From positions 105,809,384 to 105,873,383 of the forward strand of contig NC_133391.1 in NCBI RefSeq assembly GCF_047511655.1: a stretch of 64,000 bases of DNA, read 5' to 3'. The notes below the pieces were generated by a model that was given only the letters and a program-made list of their open reading frames with translations, was not told the DNA's origin and made no database searches. Below are positions 35,259 through 47,818 of the stretch, one piece after another. The position numbers and the translations under genes are program-made. This stretch comes from Castor canadensis (Eukaryota > Chordata > Mammalia > Rodentia > Castoridae). Within the stretch, counting starts at the first letter, position 1; each line of letters opens with the position of its first letter.

Positions 35259-37879
35259 AATTTTATATTTTTATTACCAAAAAGGGCACAAAATGAATAA
35301 ATAATACAAATATAAAGTGACCTGGCTATAATTTGATAATTAAGTTGGCTACTGTCCCCTTCCTTCTTCACTGCTTCCTGTGTTTTCCTTCTCAAGATAC
35401 ATACCAAGGCAGGAAAGACAAACTAGATAAAAGGTTCCCTAGGATTGGAAAAACCTGTGTTTCCTTGCTAAAAACTCTTTAACAAACTCTTAAGATCCAT
35501 TTCAGGACACATTATAATTAAGTCCCTAATGGTGAAGAATTGATATAGGGCAGCTGTGGGCCTAATGGTAGCTCTGGGGAGTTGTGGGCTAGAATAAAGA
35601 TGCTAGATGTCTTGGAGTAAAGAAAATAGTTGTCTTTTGTTCCAGTTCCCTACTTCTTTGTAAATTGCAGATATTCTATTTTCTTCTTTCAAACAGTTAA
35701 TCCTAGGTTTTGTGGGAAGATGATCTTATCCAATTTTCAAACCTTAAAGTTTGAAATTACTTATGTCTACATAATTTCTGCCTTTTAGCAAAATGTACAA
35801 GCCATAAAAATCAAAAGAATAAATATATATATTTGAATTTCAGCAACATACAGAAACCTCAGCAGAGATGGTATTTTAACATACATGCTTCTATAAGCAA
35901 CAAAATTCAAAGATTTTATACTTTATTAATCCAAGATATTAATAAGAAACTATCTAAAGAGGTTGCTAACATAAATGAATCTTCTAGGAGGGAAGGGAAT
36001 ATGTGTCTCCAGTTTTCAATTATGCAGTGAATATCTGTGCAAGTCCTGACCATGAAAGAATACAAAGCTTTGGGCAATTAAAATGCTATCACTTATAGCA
36101 CAAAATAGATAAGAAGCAGATTTTTTGTCAGTCAGTTTCTTTTTTTTAATTATTAGGAAAACAGAATATTCAGTGAGCATATGTCTGTACATTTTAAGTA
36201 GTCATTTAGGTTATTTTTATGCTTTATTAATGATTTGTTTTCACATTACCCTGAAAACTCTTCATTGTTCTAATGACATAGAATGTATACTATAACATTA
36301 ATTCATATGCAGGAAAATGTAGCATACTGGTTGCACCTACCTGTAGCATAAGTTAATTTAGAACCTACAAACTTTTATTCATGAGTAAAACAAAAAATTT
36401 CTTTCAGCAACAATTTAGGTTTCCCATTCTCAGAAAATGCAATAAGTAAGGTTAGACATATAAAAAAAGTGGTTAGAAATATAGCCTGGAAATTAATTGT
36501 TCAATTTATGTAAGGAGTAATTATTTTAAGAAAGTATTTTAAAGGAAGCATTCATTTATACACTTAATATGCAATAGTTTGCGCATATTTATTTATTACT
36601 ACTGATAAAGGATTTTAGCCACTGCTTAATGTAAGATATTCTTGAGCTAGGAGACATTTCTGAATGGCACTCAGACATATTTTAATTCTACATGTGTCTT
36701 TTAAAAATTTTTAGTGGGAGTGATGATTGTAAAAAAATTAAAAATAAGTTTTAAAGCCTTTAAAAGGTACCATTTCCCAAATACACTAATAAATCTTTAA
36801 TATGAGATGCTTTTATGATAAAATTCTGCAGGTCAATTTTAAGAATATGAGAATAAGCCATTCGTCAAGTCTAAGGATAGCAGCAAAGTATTACATGATA
36901 AGTAGACATTATACTTCTCATTACCATTCTGTTTTAAGTTCCTCTTTAGGATATTTTGCTCTACTTACCTCTGCTTTCTTAGTTTCCATAATACCTGTAT
37001 CTTCTTCCTCTATCTTTATTTTTTTTTCTTCTTTCATTCCCTGCTGTCTACAGTAGTGCTTGGAGACATTTCCAATATTTTTGGGCACTCCATTAGTATA
37101 TATTATCATATTTCAGTATTAGTAAATTGCTATATATGTGAAATTTATAGAAATATGACCCATGGAACTGCCAGGTTGTCAATCTCAGTGAACATGTCAA
37201 AAGGCTTGCTGGAAAGGCTGTCTAATCTACAAAACAGCTACATCCATACTTTAGCTTCCTTATATTTATTTGCCAAAGATAGATTCCTCAGAGGTTGACC
37301 TTACTTTCAAAGGACCAGTCTAAACCATGATTTCAGACTCTGAGAAGTCCTTCAAATTGTTCTTAGAAAAACAAATGAATAATTACTAATAAATCAGGTC
37401 AGATGGATAAAGCAGTTCACATGACTTCTAGCTATGATTTCTACAATATGCCTGAAAGTGTGGTTTGATGAACACTTCTCCTGCCACACAGACACATTCT
37501 GTGATGAAGAACTTAAAATATAACAGGATTTCCAAGTAAAGGAAAAATGCAATGCCCTAAGAGTATGTGGGTTCTAAAATAGTGCTACCATTTTCTCCCT
37601 CAAGATAAGCTGTTTTACTACTTAGCAGACATAGCCATTGTTAATTTTTTTCTTGTTAGCTGTGTTACTATCCATGTCATTTGAGTCAAACTATGAAGCA
37701 AATATGAATGAACAAGTATAAGTTTTTCTGAGTTTATCTACAATGTATAATCCCTATGCCTTTCCTTTATTTAGCATTTACTTTGTCCCTAATATCTGAT
37801 AGGCATTTTGCTGGTCGCTAGTAAAAAAGAAAAGAGTATGATTCAGTCTATGCCCTTAAGGAGTTCATATTTTTATTGG
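35259..37879. other. No gene recognised; AT-rich
   Basis: About 2.6 kb with no clear repeat. A stretch at 37770-37870 ('tgcccttaaggagttcatat') may be an ancient L2 or MIR edge. Small frames are chance. Confidence 0.4.
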
Positions 37880-38048
37880 TAACATTTTTTATATTGTATC
37901 ATAATCACCTGTTTATAGTCTAATTCTCTTCCTGGACTATGACCTTTTTAAGTCAGTGTCCATCGTTATTTATGTTCTAATCCCTAGTGCTCAGAATAGT
38001 TCATGACACATAGTGGCTGCTGATCAATGAGTATTTGTTGAGTTCCCT
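37880..38048 (+). mobile_element. LINE-2 3' end
   Basis: Sense L2 landmarks: 'ttcctggactatgacctttt', 'taatccctagtgctcagaat', 'catgacacatagtggctgct', then 'gatcaatgagtatttgttga'. Confidence 0.7.
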
Positions 38049-40494
38049 GGGAGCAGAATCCCATTATTTCCAGGGTCATTAATATCCAAAGCCATCTGCC
38101 AAGAGAGGATGAATGCCATCTGTGGAGCATGCTTTGTTGCAAATCAGTGACTTTTTCTCCCCCTACACAGGCTCCTTTCAATGTCACCATGCCAGATAAC
38201 TTTTCCTTCTTTTACAAATAAGTTTGCTACCTTTCTCTACCTTGCCCTTTCCCTTCAAGGCTTTACTTGTTTCTATTACATCTGTGATCTCCAGTGTTCT
38301 GGTTGGGTTTTGCTAATGGCAGTCCCCATAGGAGAGGTGAGGGAAGAAATAGAGGTTAGTGACTTTATTTCCCTGTTTTCCTTCCTGTGAGGTTTTCTCA
38401 GGCTGACTAGGTTCCTTCACAAAAACTCTCTAGTCCTTTCTCTTAAGGCAGCCTGCTAAGATTCACTCTGCTCTCATATTGGCTTTCAATGACTTCTCTT
38501 TTCCTTCACTTTCCAAATGTGTGGTGGTAGATAGCATTAAGTAGCCCCGAGTTCTTGATGATTCTTCATGGCTTCAGTATATGCTCTATCCACTCCTTTT
38601 TGAGTAAACTACATGGAAAGAAAGCCTCTTTAAATTATACTATTTTAAGTGTGCCATTGATTTGTTTGCTATTAATATTTGCTGTACTTTCTGGAGAGTA
38701 AGCATGTAGGAGTAAGCACTGGAGACAGCAATGGGAGTGTGGTTGTTGTACATCTGCAAGAAAGCAGTTTCATGTTCAAAGGTATCTAATAATCTGAAAT
38801 GTAGTCCCAAATACTAAAGTGATGGATTAGGGACAATAAGAAATAAAAATCAGATTACCTCTAAATGTGCTCAGAAGTTACAGAAATCACAGAGAGTCAT
38901 TTAATTTGCACCAACAGCAACCATTCCTGACTTTGAACTCTTTACAGTTTTCTTTTCTTGACAATTTGCCAAGAAACTATATTTGCCATTATTATCTGGA
39001 GGTGGTAATGTCCATTCAATTTCCAAAGAATTCTAATTTCTCCCATTAGTTGAGTAGCAAAAACTCTTCACAGTATCCAAGGGGATAAGATTAATCTCAC
39101 CTTGTTTTTGGTTATTTGACTCATTCAGGTGGATCATTCACCAAATGCTTGGTACTGAGTTTAAATTATAGATGAATATGTAGGTAGACTACCCTCATAA
39201 GTTGTTCCCATTTCATTTTTCTTTCTATTTGATAAGTTTTTCTGAGAACCAAAAGAGTAATGGATTTTATACTAGTTAGGTACAGAGGAATCAGAAATGA
39301 ATATGACACATATGTTTTACTCAAGGTACCGAAATGAAGATTGATGGGCTATAAAAATTAACTTCATTAAAGATAAAGTTCCTTTTCCCTTCTTCTGCAA
39401 AGGAATAGAAGAAATACCGTGCCTTCCTTATGTGCTTTTCAAAGTGTTGGTTCTAGGAGTAGTAGTACCAAGGGCAACACAGAGATTGGATCCAAAGCTG
39501 TACAGGTTATTGGTTACTAGAGTTTCAGCAGTTATAGACATGTCTGCATTAACCTCTTCTATATTTTGAAACATTTTTAGTGTAAATATTTTTATAATGT
39601 TGTCAGAGCTGTAAAACTCTACTCTGGGTAGCAAGTTCAGACACACTAAACTACAGGTTTGATATTTGTTTTGGTGTAAGGAAGATATACATCAAATAAA
39701 GTTTCATTAAAAAACCCTTATGTATGGGGAGCCAAAGAAGGTATAAGAATTTTTTGGTGTGTAAGCTATTAAAATAACGGCAATAGGTGCTTGATGTCAC
39801 TCACCCTAATATTCTTGATATTGAAATAATTTTTCTGTGTGTTGAATGATTATTTGTTTGAAGCAATGGTACTGTTTCATTAATTCCCACTGAATAAACT
39901 TTAGTAGGCAAGAGTCATGTGCTGAAGAACTAAGGAACTCTTGTGATTTTAACTCACTATTTAATTCATGATTTGGCTATCACTCTTGTCTCCTTGCATT
40001 TCCTCATGGCACTCCATTAATAATATAAAAGTCTCTAGTCTTAACATAGTTCATTTTTATGCACCGAAGTTCTTTCAGTTGGCATTTGCTGATATTCCTC
40101 CCAAGCTCTTTCTATTTATGATGCTACCATTGTGCTTTGAAAAGATATCCTTTTACAAAGGAGTGAAGGAACATTTTAAAGCCCTATATTAGGAGAAATA
40201 TTTAATTGTTATGTACTTTAGATAGACCAAATGATAGATATTTAAATAATTATTTTATTTTTAGTAGTGTTCCTAAGTTGTTTATTTTCTTCTCTAAATA
40301 GAAGGGTGTTGCTAGACTCAAGGAGTTAGGTCCCCTATTTCCTGTCATTTATCATTTTGACCAAGCCCTGAAAATGTTTATTGCTAAATAGGCATTGGTT
40401 CATATATTTTATAAATAAATAAACATTAACAAGAAGACGCCCTAGACTGTGTTTGTGAACAAAATCAAGCAAGTAAATCTGTTTCTTAAAAAAC
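38049..40494. other. No gene recognised
   Basis: Mostly AT-rich. A segment near 39430-39660 has a weak look of an old DNA transposon ('gcttttcaaagtgttggttc'), but I could not support a call. Confidence 0.4.
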
Positions 40495-40640
40495 ATAACT
40501 AAGAGCTTAAAGAGGGAGAATGATGGAGAGGATGAATCTATTTAAGATATATTGTAAACAATATTTATGTAACAAACATATGTAAATGTCACAATATATT
40601 TCGCCTGTACAACTATAATGTTAATTAAAAAATAACTTAA
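40495..40640 (+). mobile_element. LINE-1 3' terminus
   Basis: Sense L1 3' UTR end: 'agagggagaatgatggagag', 'gtaaatgtcacaatatattt', 'cgcctgtacaactataatgt', 'taattaaaaaataac'. The same wording is found antisense at 478-600. Confidence 0.65.
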
Positions 40641-40902
40641 GGATTTAAAATTTTAAATCAGCAGTTGTTATCCCATTTTCTAAGAAGCAAAATTGTCTCT
40701 AGTTGTACCTCCACATAAGACATTACTATTTTTTGACATATTAAAAGGTTGGATTACTTAAAGAATGATGTAAAAACACATTTAAAAGGTCCAATGGCTT
40801 TGTGCGATATCTACATTATCTTTTCTGTAAAGAACAGGGATAAGTATATCATAAAACTAAATCACTCAATTATAGTTTTTTCTTTTTTTTAACCACAGAT
40901 AG

Positions 40903-41150
40903 TATTTTATTTAAGATAGGAGAGGGGAGGATATGAGGAATGAGTGTAGGAGGTGAATGTGGTGGAAATATTATATAATCATGTATGAAAATGGAAAAAC
41001 GAGGCCTGTTGAAACTGTTCTAAGAATGGGCGGAAGTTTATAAAGGAAAATAACAGAGGGAGATAATTTAACTAAGGTACATTTTAAGAACTTTGGTAAA
41101 TGTGACAATGTACCCCCACTATAACAATAATGTGATAATAAAAAAGATAC
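40903..41150 (+). mobile_element. LINE-1 3' terminus
   Basis: Sense L1 3' UTR: 'gaatgtggtggaaatattat', 'cctgttgaaactgttctaag', 'gtaaatgtgacaatgtaccc', 'ataacaataatgtgataata' with 'aaaaaag'. It belongs to the same broad family as 45170-45525. Confidence 0.7.
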
Positions 41151-43654
41151 TAGAGATGATCCTGAATATATAATATGCATACAATATGCAACAGAATAAT
41201 ACCTGTTAAATGCCTTTATTCTTGCAGACTTCACGGAGTGAGATACCCTTTCTTTGCCACACCTTATGCTGAAACTGATCCTTATTCATGTAAGAATTCA
41301 AGAAATTCTAAAGGACCACACATGTACAAAACTCAGTCTAGTTAGGTTTTCCATTTTATAAATGTTAGAAGTAAATTAATGAGATGTCAGGAATTCTGTT
41401 AAAAATTTAACTATTTTAAATATTATTAAAGATGATTAATTAAAACAAAATTCATTCAAAAGTACCAGACCTGTCTTCTTTTTCAGAACACAGAGACAAA
41501 GCTTGCTTTATTTTATTTTTTTTCTGAGTCTTGAATTAACTTGGCTAGGGAAATTTTGGGGGGGGGAATTGTTTTAAATTGTTATAAATAATTAACCAAG
41601 AAATGATGTTCACATTTTTTAAAAGTACACAATTTTGTCCAGACTTTAATGTTTTCATTTTAGAAGAGTAATCTTTAAAAAGTCTTTAAAGAGAAGCCAA
41701 ATGTATCTTTCCAAAGCCAAAAATATGATTTCCTCCATCTCATTAATATGTTCCTGGCATTAAAAAAAAATCTTATTCTTGGCAACTTCTTACAAAGGGG
41801 CTCTACAAAACCTCTAGTCATCAGCATTCCATCTATATATTATCTGTAGGTAGTATTTTGTCATATAAGTTAGTTATTCTTTACAAAGATTCAGGGTTTT
41901 TTTTCAAGTACAAAATATATTTATCACTGAGAATTTACATTTTTGGCTTTGATTTTCATTTTTCTTATAATATTTCATTAATTTTGCATATTAAAGAAGT
42001 CTTTAATTAATTAGAAAAATGTACAAGTTATAGTTTGAGTAATTGTTGTAATACAGATGTTACAAAGTTTAGCAGCTAGTGAATATGTAATGATATCATG
42101 CTTTCTTTCAGTTCCCAAATTGTCTTAGCCTGAGCTTCTACCAGACCTAATCACTAAAAATTAGACTTCTTTACTTTTCATAATTTTCCTGAGTACCGCC
42201 TCCCATATGCCCAAAAGCAGGTGGCCTCCTTGTAATACTGCTGTCTCTGCTGTTAGCCATTCTCATGAGACAACAAAACATATGGGCTCAATTCTCTTTC
42301 CTCCAAGTGTGACAACCACTGCTACTGCCTTTCTGATCTCAAGCAAGTCTGACACTCTTCTTTATCTGAAAAAAGAGAAAGGTACCTCTCAAACTCCTCA
42401 CAGCACAACTGAGACGAATCTAAAATGTCAGCTAGAATAGTAAGTGTTCAGGCATCATAGAAAATGTAACAAAGAGAGTAACTAGTAATTGCTGTGAAAG
42501 TGGCTACTGTTAGTACACAGAATCTCCAGTAACTTCCTGATTCAGCTTCAGATTGGCTGACATATCCTTATATGTTGGAATGCCCCAACATATCACCTCA
42601 GAGGTCTGTCTAAACTGTCTGGTTCAAAGTGAAGACTCTAGTCCACCCCAATTCAAGGTCCTGGATCCTCATCTCCTGCTTTATATTGGAGCTCATTCAG
42701 GATTACTGATAATGAGGAAGATAAATTCTCATTAAGGAAAACTCCATATCTAAGCCACTAAGCTGTGATCTTGTCTTAGGGACCACTGAAAGACACTGAA
42801 ACACTGAAATCCAAGAGGGTGTTTTGGCCTTAAACAGTGTCTCACTTGAATGCATTTATCCAGGTGAGCCTGTGCTGGCTTGGCTTAGCCAGTACAAAAT
42901 CTTTTCAGCAGTGTGAAAGGAGGTTTGACTCCATTGGACATTCTTTGCATCTTTTCTGTTTCTGCATTACACCTCAAGTGTTCATTAAATGAGGTAGATA
43001 ATTGCAAATACATAGTAATTGATACTCTTTGGTACAGTATGGTTCAAATCCAGTTAGTGAAAAATAAATAAATAAAATCACAATTGATGGAAGTTTTCTA
43101 AAATTTTCTCTCAGAAAGCTTGCAGTACAGTGGGACTGCAGCTTTCCACACGTCTGCATAGTGAACATGAAGTCATCCCTTAAGTACAGTTTTGATCACT
43201 TATGCCTTTCTTTGCTCTTTCCCCAGAGGAAGCTAATTTTTTTCTTTTTAATATTTGCATACTTTTGAGTTTCAATGTGGCTAAATATTTTGAGGTACAA
43301 AGTAATGATTTCCTTTTGTATTTATCATTCTTATTCTTTGCCCAGGGTATTTTTTGGAAAAGAAGCTTCCCTCCCCCCAACTTGAAAAAATAAACAAGCA
43401 AAACAAAATATTTATCTGTTGAGGGTGTTTTTGATATATGCCCCTAGGAAAAATATAAAGATAAAATATTTTGTAACCGGAGGTGGAGAATCTAGAGGAA
43501 AGTGTTGGAGAACGTAGGGCTTTTCTTCCAGAAGGGTAGGATTATGGAACAAAGGAAGAGAAGGAGATCTGGATGAACGAAGAGCAGGGAGGACTTATAC
43601 ACTCCCAGTGGTCGTACTCCAAGCATGAAGAGACAGTGTCTGTAATGATAACCA
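41151..43654. other. No gene recognised
   Basis: AT-rich. A GC-richer patch at 42190-42740 has open frames (42207-42440, 42553-42735) without recognisable domains, and I see no exon structure. Confidence 0.4.
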
Positions 43655-43860
43655 CAATAGCAATGATAATGATAGCAGTTAACTCTCACTATATGCTGAG
43701 TATATTGCCCAGCACATTATGTTATATTATTTCACTTTGTCTTCACACTTATATGGCATAACATACATATCTCAACTTTGTAGGTAAAAATACGAATCAA
43801 AAGATATTTAAATTTTTTTTCACAGATGCCCAGATTGTGAGTCTAAGTGATGAGAAAATC
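43655..43860 (-). mobile_element. MIR SINE, antisense, diverged
   Basis: Landmarks: 'actatatgctgagtatattg', 'cccagcacattatgttatat', 'tttgtaggtaaaaatacgaa', 'gatgcccagattgtgag'. Confidence 0.5.
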
Positions 43861-44085
43861 CCCATGAGCACAGCGAGGCTTCTCACTAAAGACCAGGTAC
43901 CTGGGGATGTTAGGCAGAGAAAAAAGTCTGCATCTATACAAAAGCCTCTTGTTTTCCCTAGAGCACACAGAGGTGGTCAAAGACCTTTGATCCTGAGGGG
44001 TCCTACAGATAGCTCAAACAGAGGGAAAGCCCTGCACTCACTTTCCAGTGATGGAGGTAAGAGGATGAGACAAAATAATTACTAC

Positions 44086-44467
44086 TGTGGTTTAGATATA
44101 AAATGTCTTCCCAAAGGTCCATGGGTTAAAGGTTTGGTCTGTAGCCCATGATGTTATTAGGAGGTGGTGTAAACTTTAAGAGGTAATGGCTAGTGTAGGT
44201 CTTCTGGTCATTGGGGTTCTGTCTTTGAAGGAGGTAGTGGGACCTCAGCATCTTTTTCTTCTTCTTGCTCATTTCCAGCTGTGAGGTAAATGGTTTTGGT
44301 TCACCAGGTGCTGCCTCTATGATATGCTACCTTGCCACATGTCCAAGGCAATGGGACCAATTGATCATAGACTGAAATCTTTGAAACTGTGAACCAAAAT
44401 AACCCTTTTCTTTTTTGTGAGTTGATTATCTCAAGTATTTATTACAGTAATGGAAAGCTGACTAACC
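44086..44467 (+). mobile_element. ERVL-MaLR solo LTR, sense
   Basis: Begins 'tgtggtttagatataaaatg' and passes 'ggtccatgggttaaaggttt' and 'taggaggtggtgtaaacttt'. It then has the GT-rich/TTCTTCTT stretch, 'gaaactgtgaaccaaaataa' and 'gtatttattacagtaatgga'. It is full length and non-coding, and appears to be a rodent-type MaLR. Confidence 0.8.
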
Positions 44468-44639
44468 CGACTACCAAGGTCTATTTTCTACTCGATTAGA
44501 ATATGGGAGGGATAAGAGTTGGTGTCAAAAAACAATTAAGCATAATTATAGAAAATCATAGCTATATTTCTTGTCCATGTAAGTTTGTAAGGTGAGTGTC
44601 ATACCTGTTATGTAGATTTTCTCCATTCTTACTTTTTAA

Positions 44640-45525
44640 AAAAATTTTTTGCAGGTAAATAGGAGGAGCTGGAGAACATCATCTTTAATCAAGTTAGCCA
44701 GAAGGTCAAAAGTCACATGTTCTCTCTCATACACAGAATATAGACCTAAAACAAACACATCAATATTATGAAAAACTGGTCACACTAAGGAGAGGTCACA
44801 CATGAGTGGAGGACAGTGAAGAACAAAGTTAAATGTGCCAGGCTCACTCCTGTAATCCTAGTTACTCAGGCGGTAGATATCAGAGGGATCACGGTTCGAA
44901 GCCAGTCCAGGCAAATAGTTCAAATAGTTCACGATACCTTATGTCCAAAAAACCCATCACAAAAAAGGGCTGGTGAAGTGTTTCAACGTGTAGGCCCTGA
45001 GTTCAAACCTCAGTACTGCCAAAAAAAAAAAAAAAAGGAAGTTCAAAAGGTGAAATGATTGATGTATTCTCTATACAAGAATGTATATAGAATTTTTAAA
45101 CCAGTTCAAACACCATAAGAAAGGGACTAAGGTAGAAAGAAGAAAAATATAGAGGATGAACCAATATAGGCTATAACACACATATACATGGAAGTGCCAC
45201 AAGGAAACTCCCTATGTAGCTATATTAAACAAACAAAAATGTCATTGTTTTTCTTTTACAAAACTGGAGAACAGGAGGGTAGAACAGATCCTCTCTAGGG
45301 GGATTGGTACCAGCGGGAGGGGAGAGGTGGTGGGCAAAGTGTGTAGGAGGATGAGTATGGTACAAATATTGTGCACACATGTATGTAAATGGAAAAATTA
45401 TTCCTGTTGAAACTATTTCAGAAATGGGATGAGGTGAATTCAAGTATGATATATTTGATATATTGTAAGAACTTTTGTAAATGCCACAAGGTACCCCCAC
45501 CCAGCAGAACAATAAAAAAATGGCA
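44640..45525 (+). mobile_element. LINE-1 3' region interrupted by a SINE
   Basis: Sense ORF2-end wording ('aggagctggagaacatcatc', 'aatcaagttagccagaaggt', 'catgttctctctcatacaca') runs into a 3' UTR. A SINE splits it at about 44824-45037. It resumes and ends 'gtaaatgccacaaggtaccc', 'cagaacaataaaaaaatggc'. Confidence 0.75.
44824..45037 (+). mobile_element. Near-intact dimeric rodent SINE
   Basis: The B1-like half ('cctgtaatcctagttactca', 'gttcgaagccagtccaggca', with pol III B-box-like GGTTCGAAGCC at about 44900) is followed by the linker 'aaaaacccatcacaaaaaag' and the ID-like half ('ggctggtgaagtgtttcaac', 'gtgtaggccctgagttcaaa', 'cctcagtactgcc'). A run of A follows. It is the best-preserved copy here for lineage identification. 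Confidence 0.9.
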
Positions 45526-45914
45526 AAAACTGTCCTCATAGGAAAATTTTTAGCTAGCCCTAAGAACTTTATGAATAAATAAGAATGATTAAAATAAGCA
45601 AAGTAGTTGGCAAAAAAGTTAAAAAATTTTAAAACCTACTCTTTCATTTCTCAAATTGACAGATACCAAAAGAATTACAGTACCTACTATTGGCAAAAAT
45701 TTGAGAGCAAAAAGTCCTATTGGTGATTACATAAATAGATACAATCCTACTGGTTACAGCTTGTTAATAAGCATCAAAATTCCTAGCAATTTCATTTTAT
45801 ACATTTATTTTAGTGATGGATTTGCTCAGAGATGTCTTGGCATTTAAACCATAAAGTCTATGCCTATGGCTAGTTAAATATTTAATTGGAGAAAAAAACT
45901 AATATCAAGAACAA

Positions 45915-46145
45915 AAAGCCAGATGTGGTGGCTCACACTTATAATCTTAGCCACTTGGAAGACAGAGATCAGCAGGATTGTGGTTTGAGGCCAGCTCAGG
46001 CAAACGGTTTGAGGTACACCATCTCAAGCAATGAAAGACTGGATGATGTGCCTGTCATCCCAGATACATGGGAAGCATAAACAGAAGGATCCTGATCCAA
46101 GCTGGCACAAGCATAAAAGCAAGATCCTATACAAAAAATAACTAA
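45915..46145 (+). mobile_element. Rodent SINE, sense
   Basis: 'agccagatgtggtggctcac', 'ttggaagacagagatcagca', 'gtttgaggccagctcaggca' are sense B1-like blocks. 'gatgatgtgcctgtcatccc' may begin a second monomer. Short ORFs here are SINE-derived. Confidence 0.75.
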
Positions 46146-46169
46146 AAGCAAAAGAATAAGTTAAGAAAG

Positions 46170-46265
46170 AGCTAGGCATGGTGGCATTGCCTGCAAATCT
46201 AGCACTTAGAAGGCTGAAGCAGAAGCATCACAAGTTCGAGGCCAGCCTAGGTTACAAAAAAAGCA
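46170..46265 (+). mobile_element. B1-like SINE fragment, sense
   Basis: 'gagctaggcatggtggcatt', 'cacttagaaggctgaagcag', 'agttcgaggccagcctaggt' followed by an A-rich tail. A separate insertion just downstream of the previous SINE. Confidence 0.8.
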
Positions 46266-46689
46266 AATGAACAAAATAATAAAGGATTAGTGTTAAATGA
46301 TTCAGGGACCTATTATTATAGTTATTATGCATCATGGTTACACTGACATTCCTCCTAGTGCTAGAACTGCATAGGGAAAGTTTTTGTTATTTGTACCCAT
46401 AAGTTTTTAAGATTGGTCTCTGCCCCGACACTCTCCACATAGCCACTTTGGTCTCTCTAATGGTGACAGAAACAAAAGACAGAACATTATTCTTTAATAC
46501 AAACACCTTCTTATCTCAAAATCAAGCCTCATCTTATCAAAAAAGTCTCCAAAAACCACATCAGTTTATGGTATGTTCCACTGAGTGTAAGTACTCACAC
46601 ATCAGTCAGCACAAGAAGGTACATGATATAATCCACCACCTTACTTCTTTCTTTAACCTCCTGTAGGGTAACTATAGCATTAACTACTA

Positions 46690-47000
46690 TGTTAGCCAGA
46701 CATTTCTCACTGTGATCAAATATCTGAGCAAAACAATTTAAGGGAAGAAAGATTTATTTTGGCTCACTTTCGAAGGTTTCAGTCCATCATGGCAGGGAGA
46801 ATGTGATGGATGGAGCAGCTCACATCATGGCAGGCAGGAATCAGGGAGCAACAATGTTTGTGGAGTGGTGCTACCCACATTCAGGTAGTGCTTCCCCCTT
46901 AGTTGACTGTCTCTGGAAACATTCTTAAAATACCCAGAGTGGGCTTTACTAATCTAGGCACATCTCAATCCAATCATGTTGACAGTCAAGATTAACCTTG
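46690..47000 (-). mobile_element. ERVL-MaLR solo LTR, antisense
   Basis: Antisense landmarks: 'cactgtgatcaaatatctga', 'aagatttattttggctcact', 'aggtttcagtccatcatggc', 'gcagctcacatcatggcagg', 'caatccaatcatgttgacag'. Rodent-type MaLR, non-coding. Confidence 0.8.
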
Positions 47001-47111
47001 GTAGCCACTGACAACATTTTAAAGTGTAATGTTACAAAATCCCAATTTTCATTTTGTTTATGCCTCCCTTCCCCTTGAAATCCAGTATCTCCTTCAGGCA
47101 ACTGTTTACCT

Positions 47112-47818
47112 TTCCTTTTTATATTTTATTGTTTTTACATTTATTCATATATGTATACATTGTTTGGGCCACCTCTCCCTGAGCCCCCAGCCCCCTCCTC
47201 TCACCCCCCACCCCCTGCTTCTGGGCAGAACTTGCTCTGCCTTCTTGTTCTCCAATTTTGTTGAAGAGAAAACATAAGAGATAATAAGAAAGACATAGCA
47301 TTTTTGCTACTTTGAGATAAAGATAGCTATACAGAGAGATTCCTAGCATTGCTTCCATGCACACGTGTATTATGACCCAAATTGGTTCATTTCTACCAGT
47401 CTTCTTCACTACTTCCTGGTCATCTTCCCATAGTGGCCTCTGCCAGTTTAAGATTACTATATTTGCTTGCCTACAATGAATACATCAGCCACATTCAAGT
47501 TTTAGATTTCCTTCCCTTTCCCTATTCCTCCCATGAGCATTCTCCCCTTAGTTTGTGACCCATGTCCAGTAGTATTACTGCATTGTTTTAGGTCCACAAT
47601 CTGCATGTGAGGGAAAGCATGAGATATTTGGCCTTCTGAGCTTGGTTAACCTCGCTTAAGATGATGTTCTCCAGTTCCATCCATTTACTTGCGAATGACA
47701 AAATTTCATTCTTTTTTGTGGCTGAATAAAATTCCATTGTGTATAAATATCATGTTTTCGTAATCCATTTGTCATTTTAAGGGGCATCTTGGCTGTTTCC
47801 ATAGCTTGGCTATTGTGT
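47112..47818 (-). mobile_element. 5'-truncated LINE-1 (family A)
   Basis: Same 3' UTR as the outer L1 at 32046: 'tatacattgtttgggccacc', C-rich tract 47170-47220, 'aattttgttgaagagaaaac', 'gagattcctagcattgcttc', then the ORF2 end ('cagttccatccatttacttg', 'aggggcatcttggctgtttc'). Truncated at about 47818. No clear target-site duplication was found. Confidence 0.85.

Noticed and set aside
39428..39646. Possible hAT (MER5-like) element
   Set aside because: Only a few words resemble the terminus; too diverged to support by eye.
42207..42735. GC-richer patch with two open frames considered as possible exons
   Set aside because: No recognisable protein, no supported splice structure and no matching neighbour exon.
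44890..44912. tRNA-like B box (GGTTCGAA)
   Set aside because: It belongs to the SINE. There is no cloverleaf, anticodon arm or acceptor stem.
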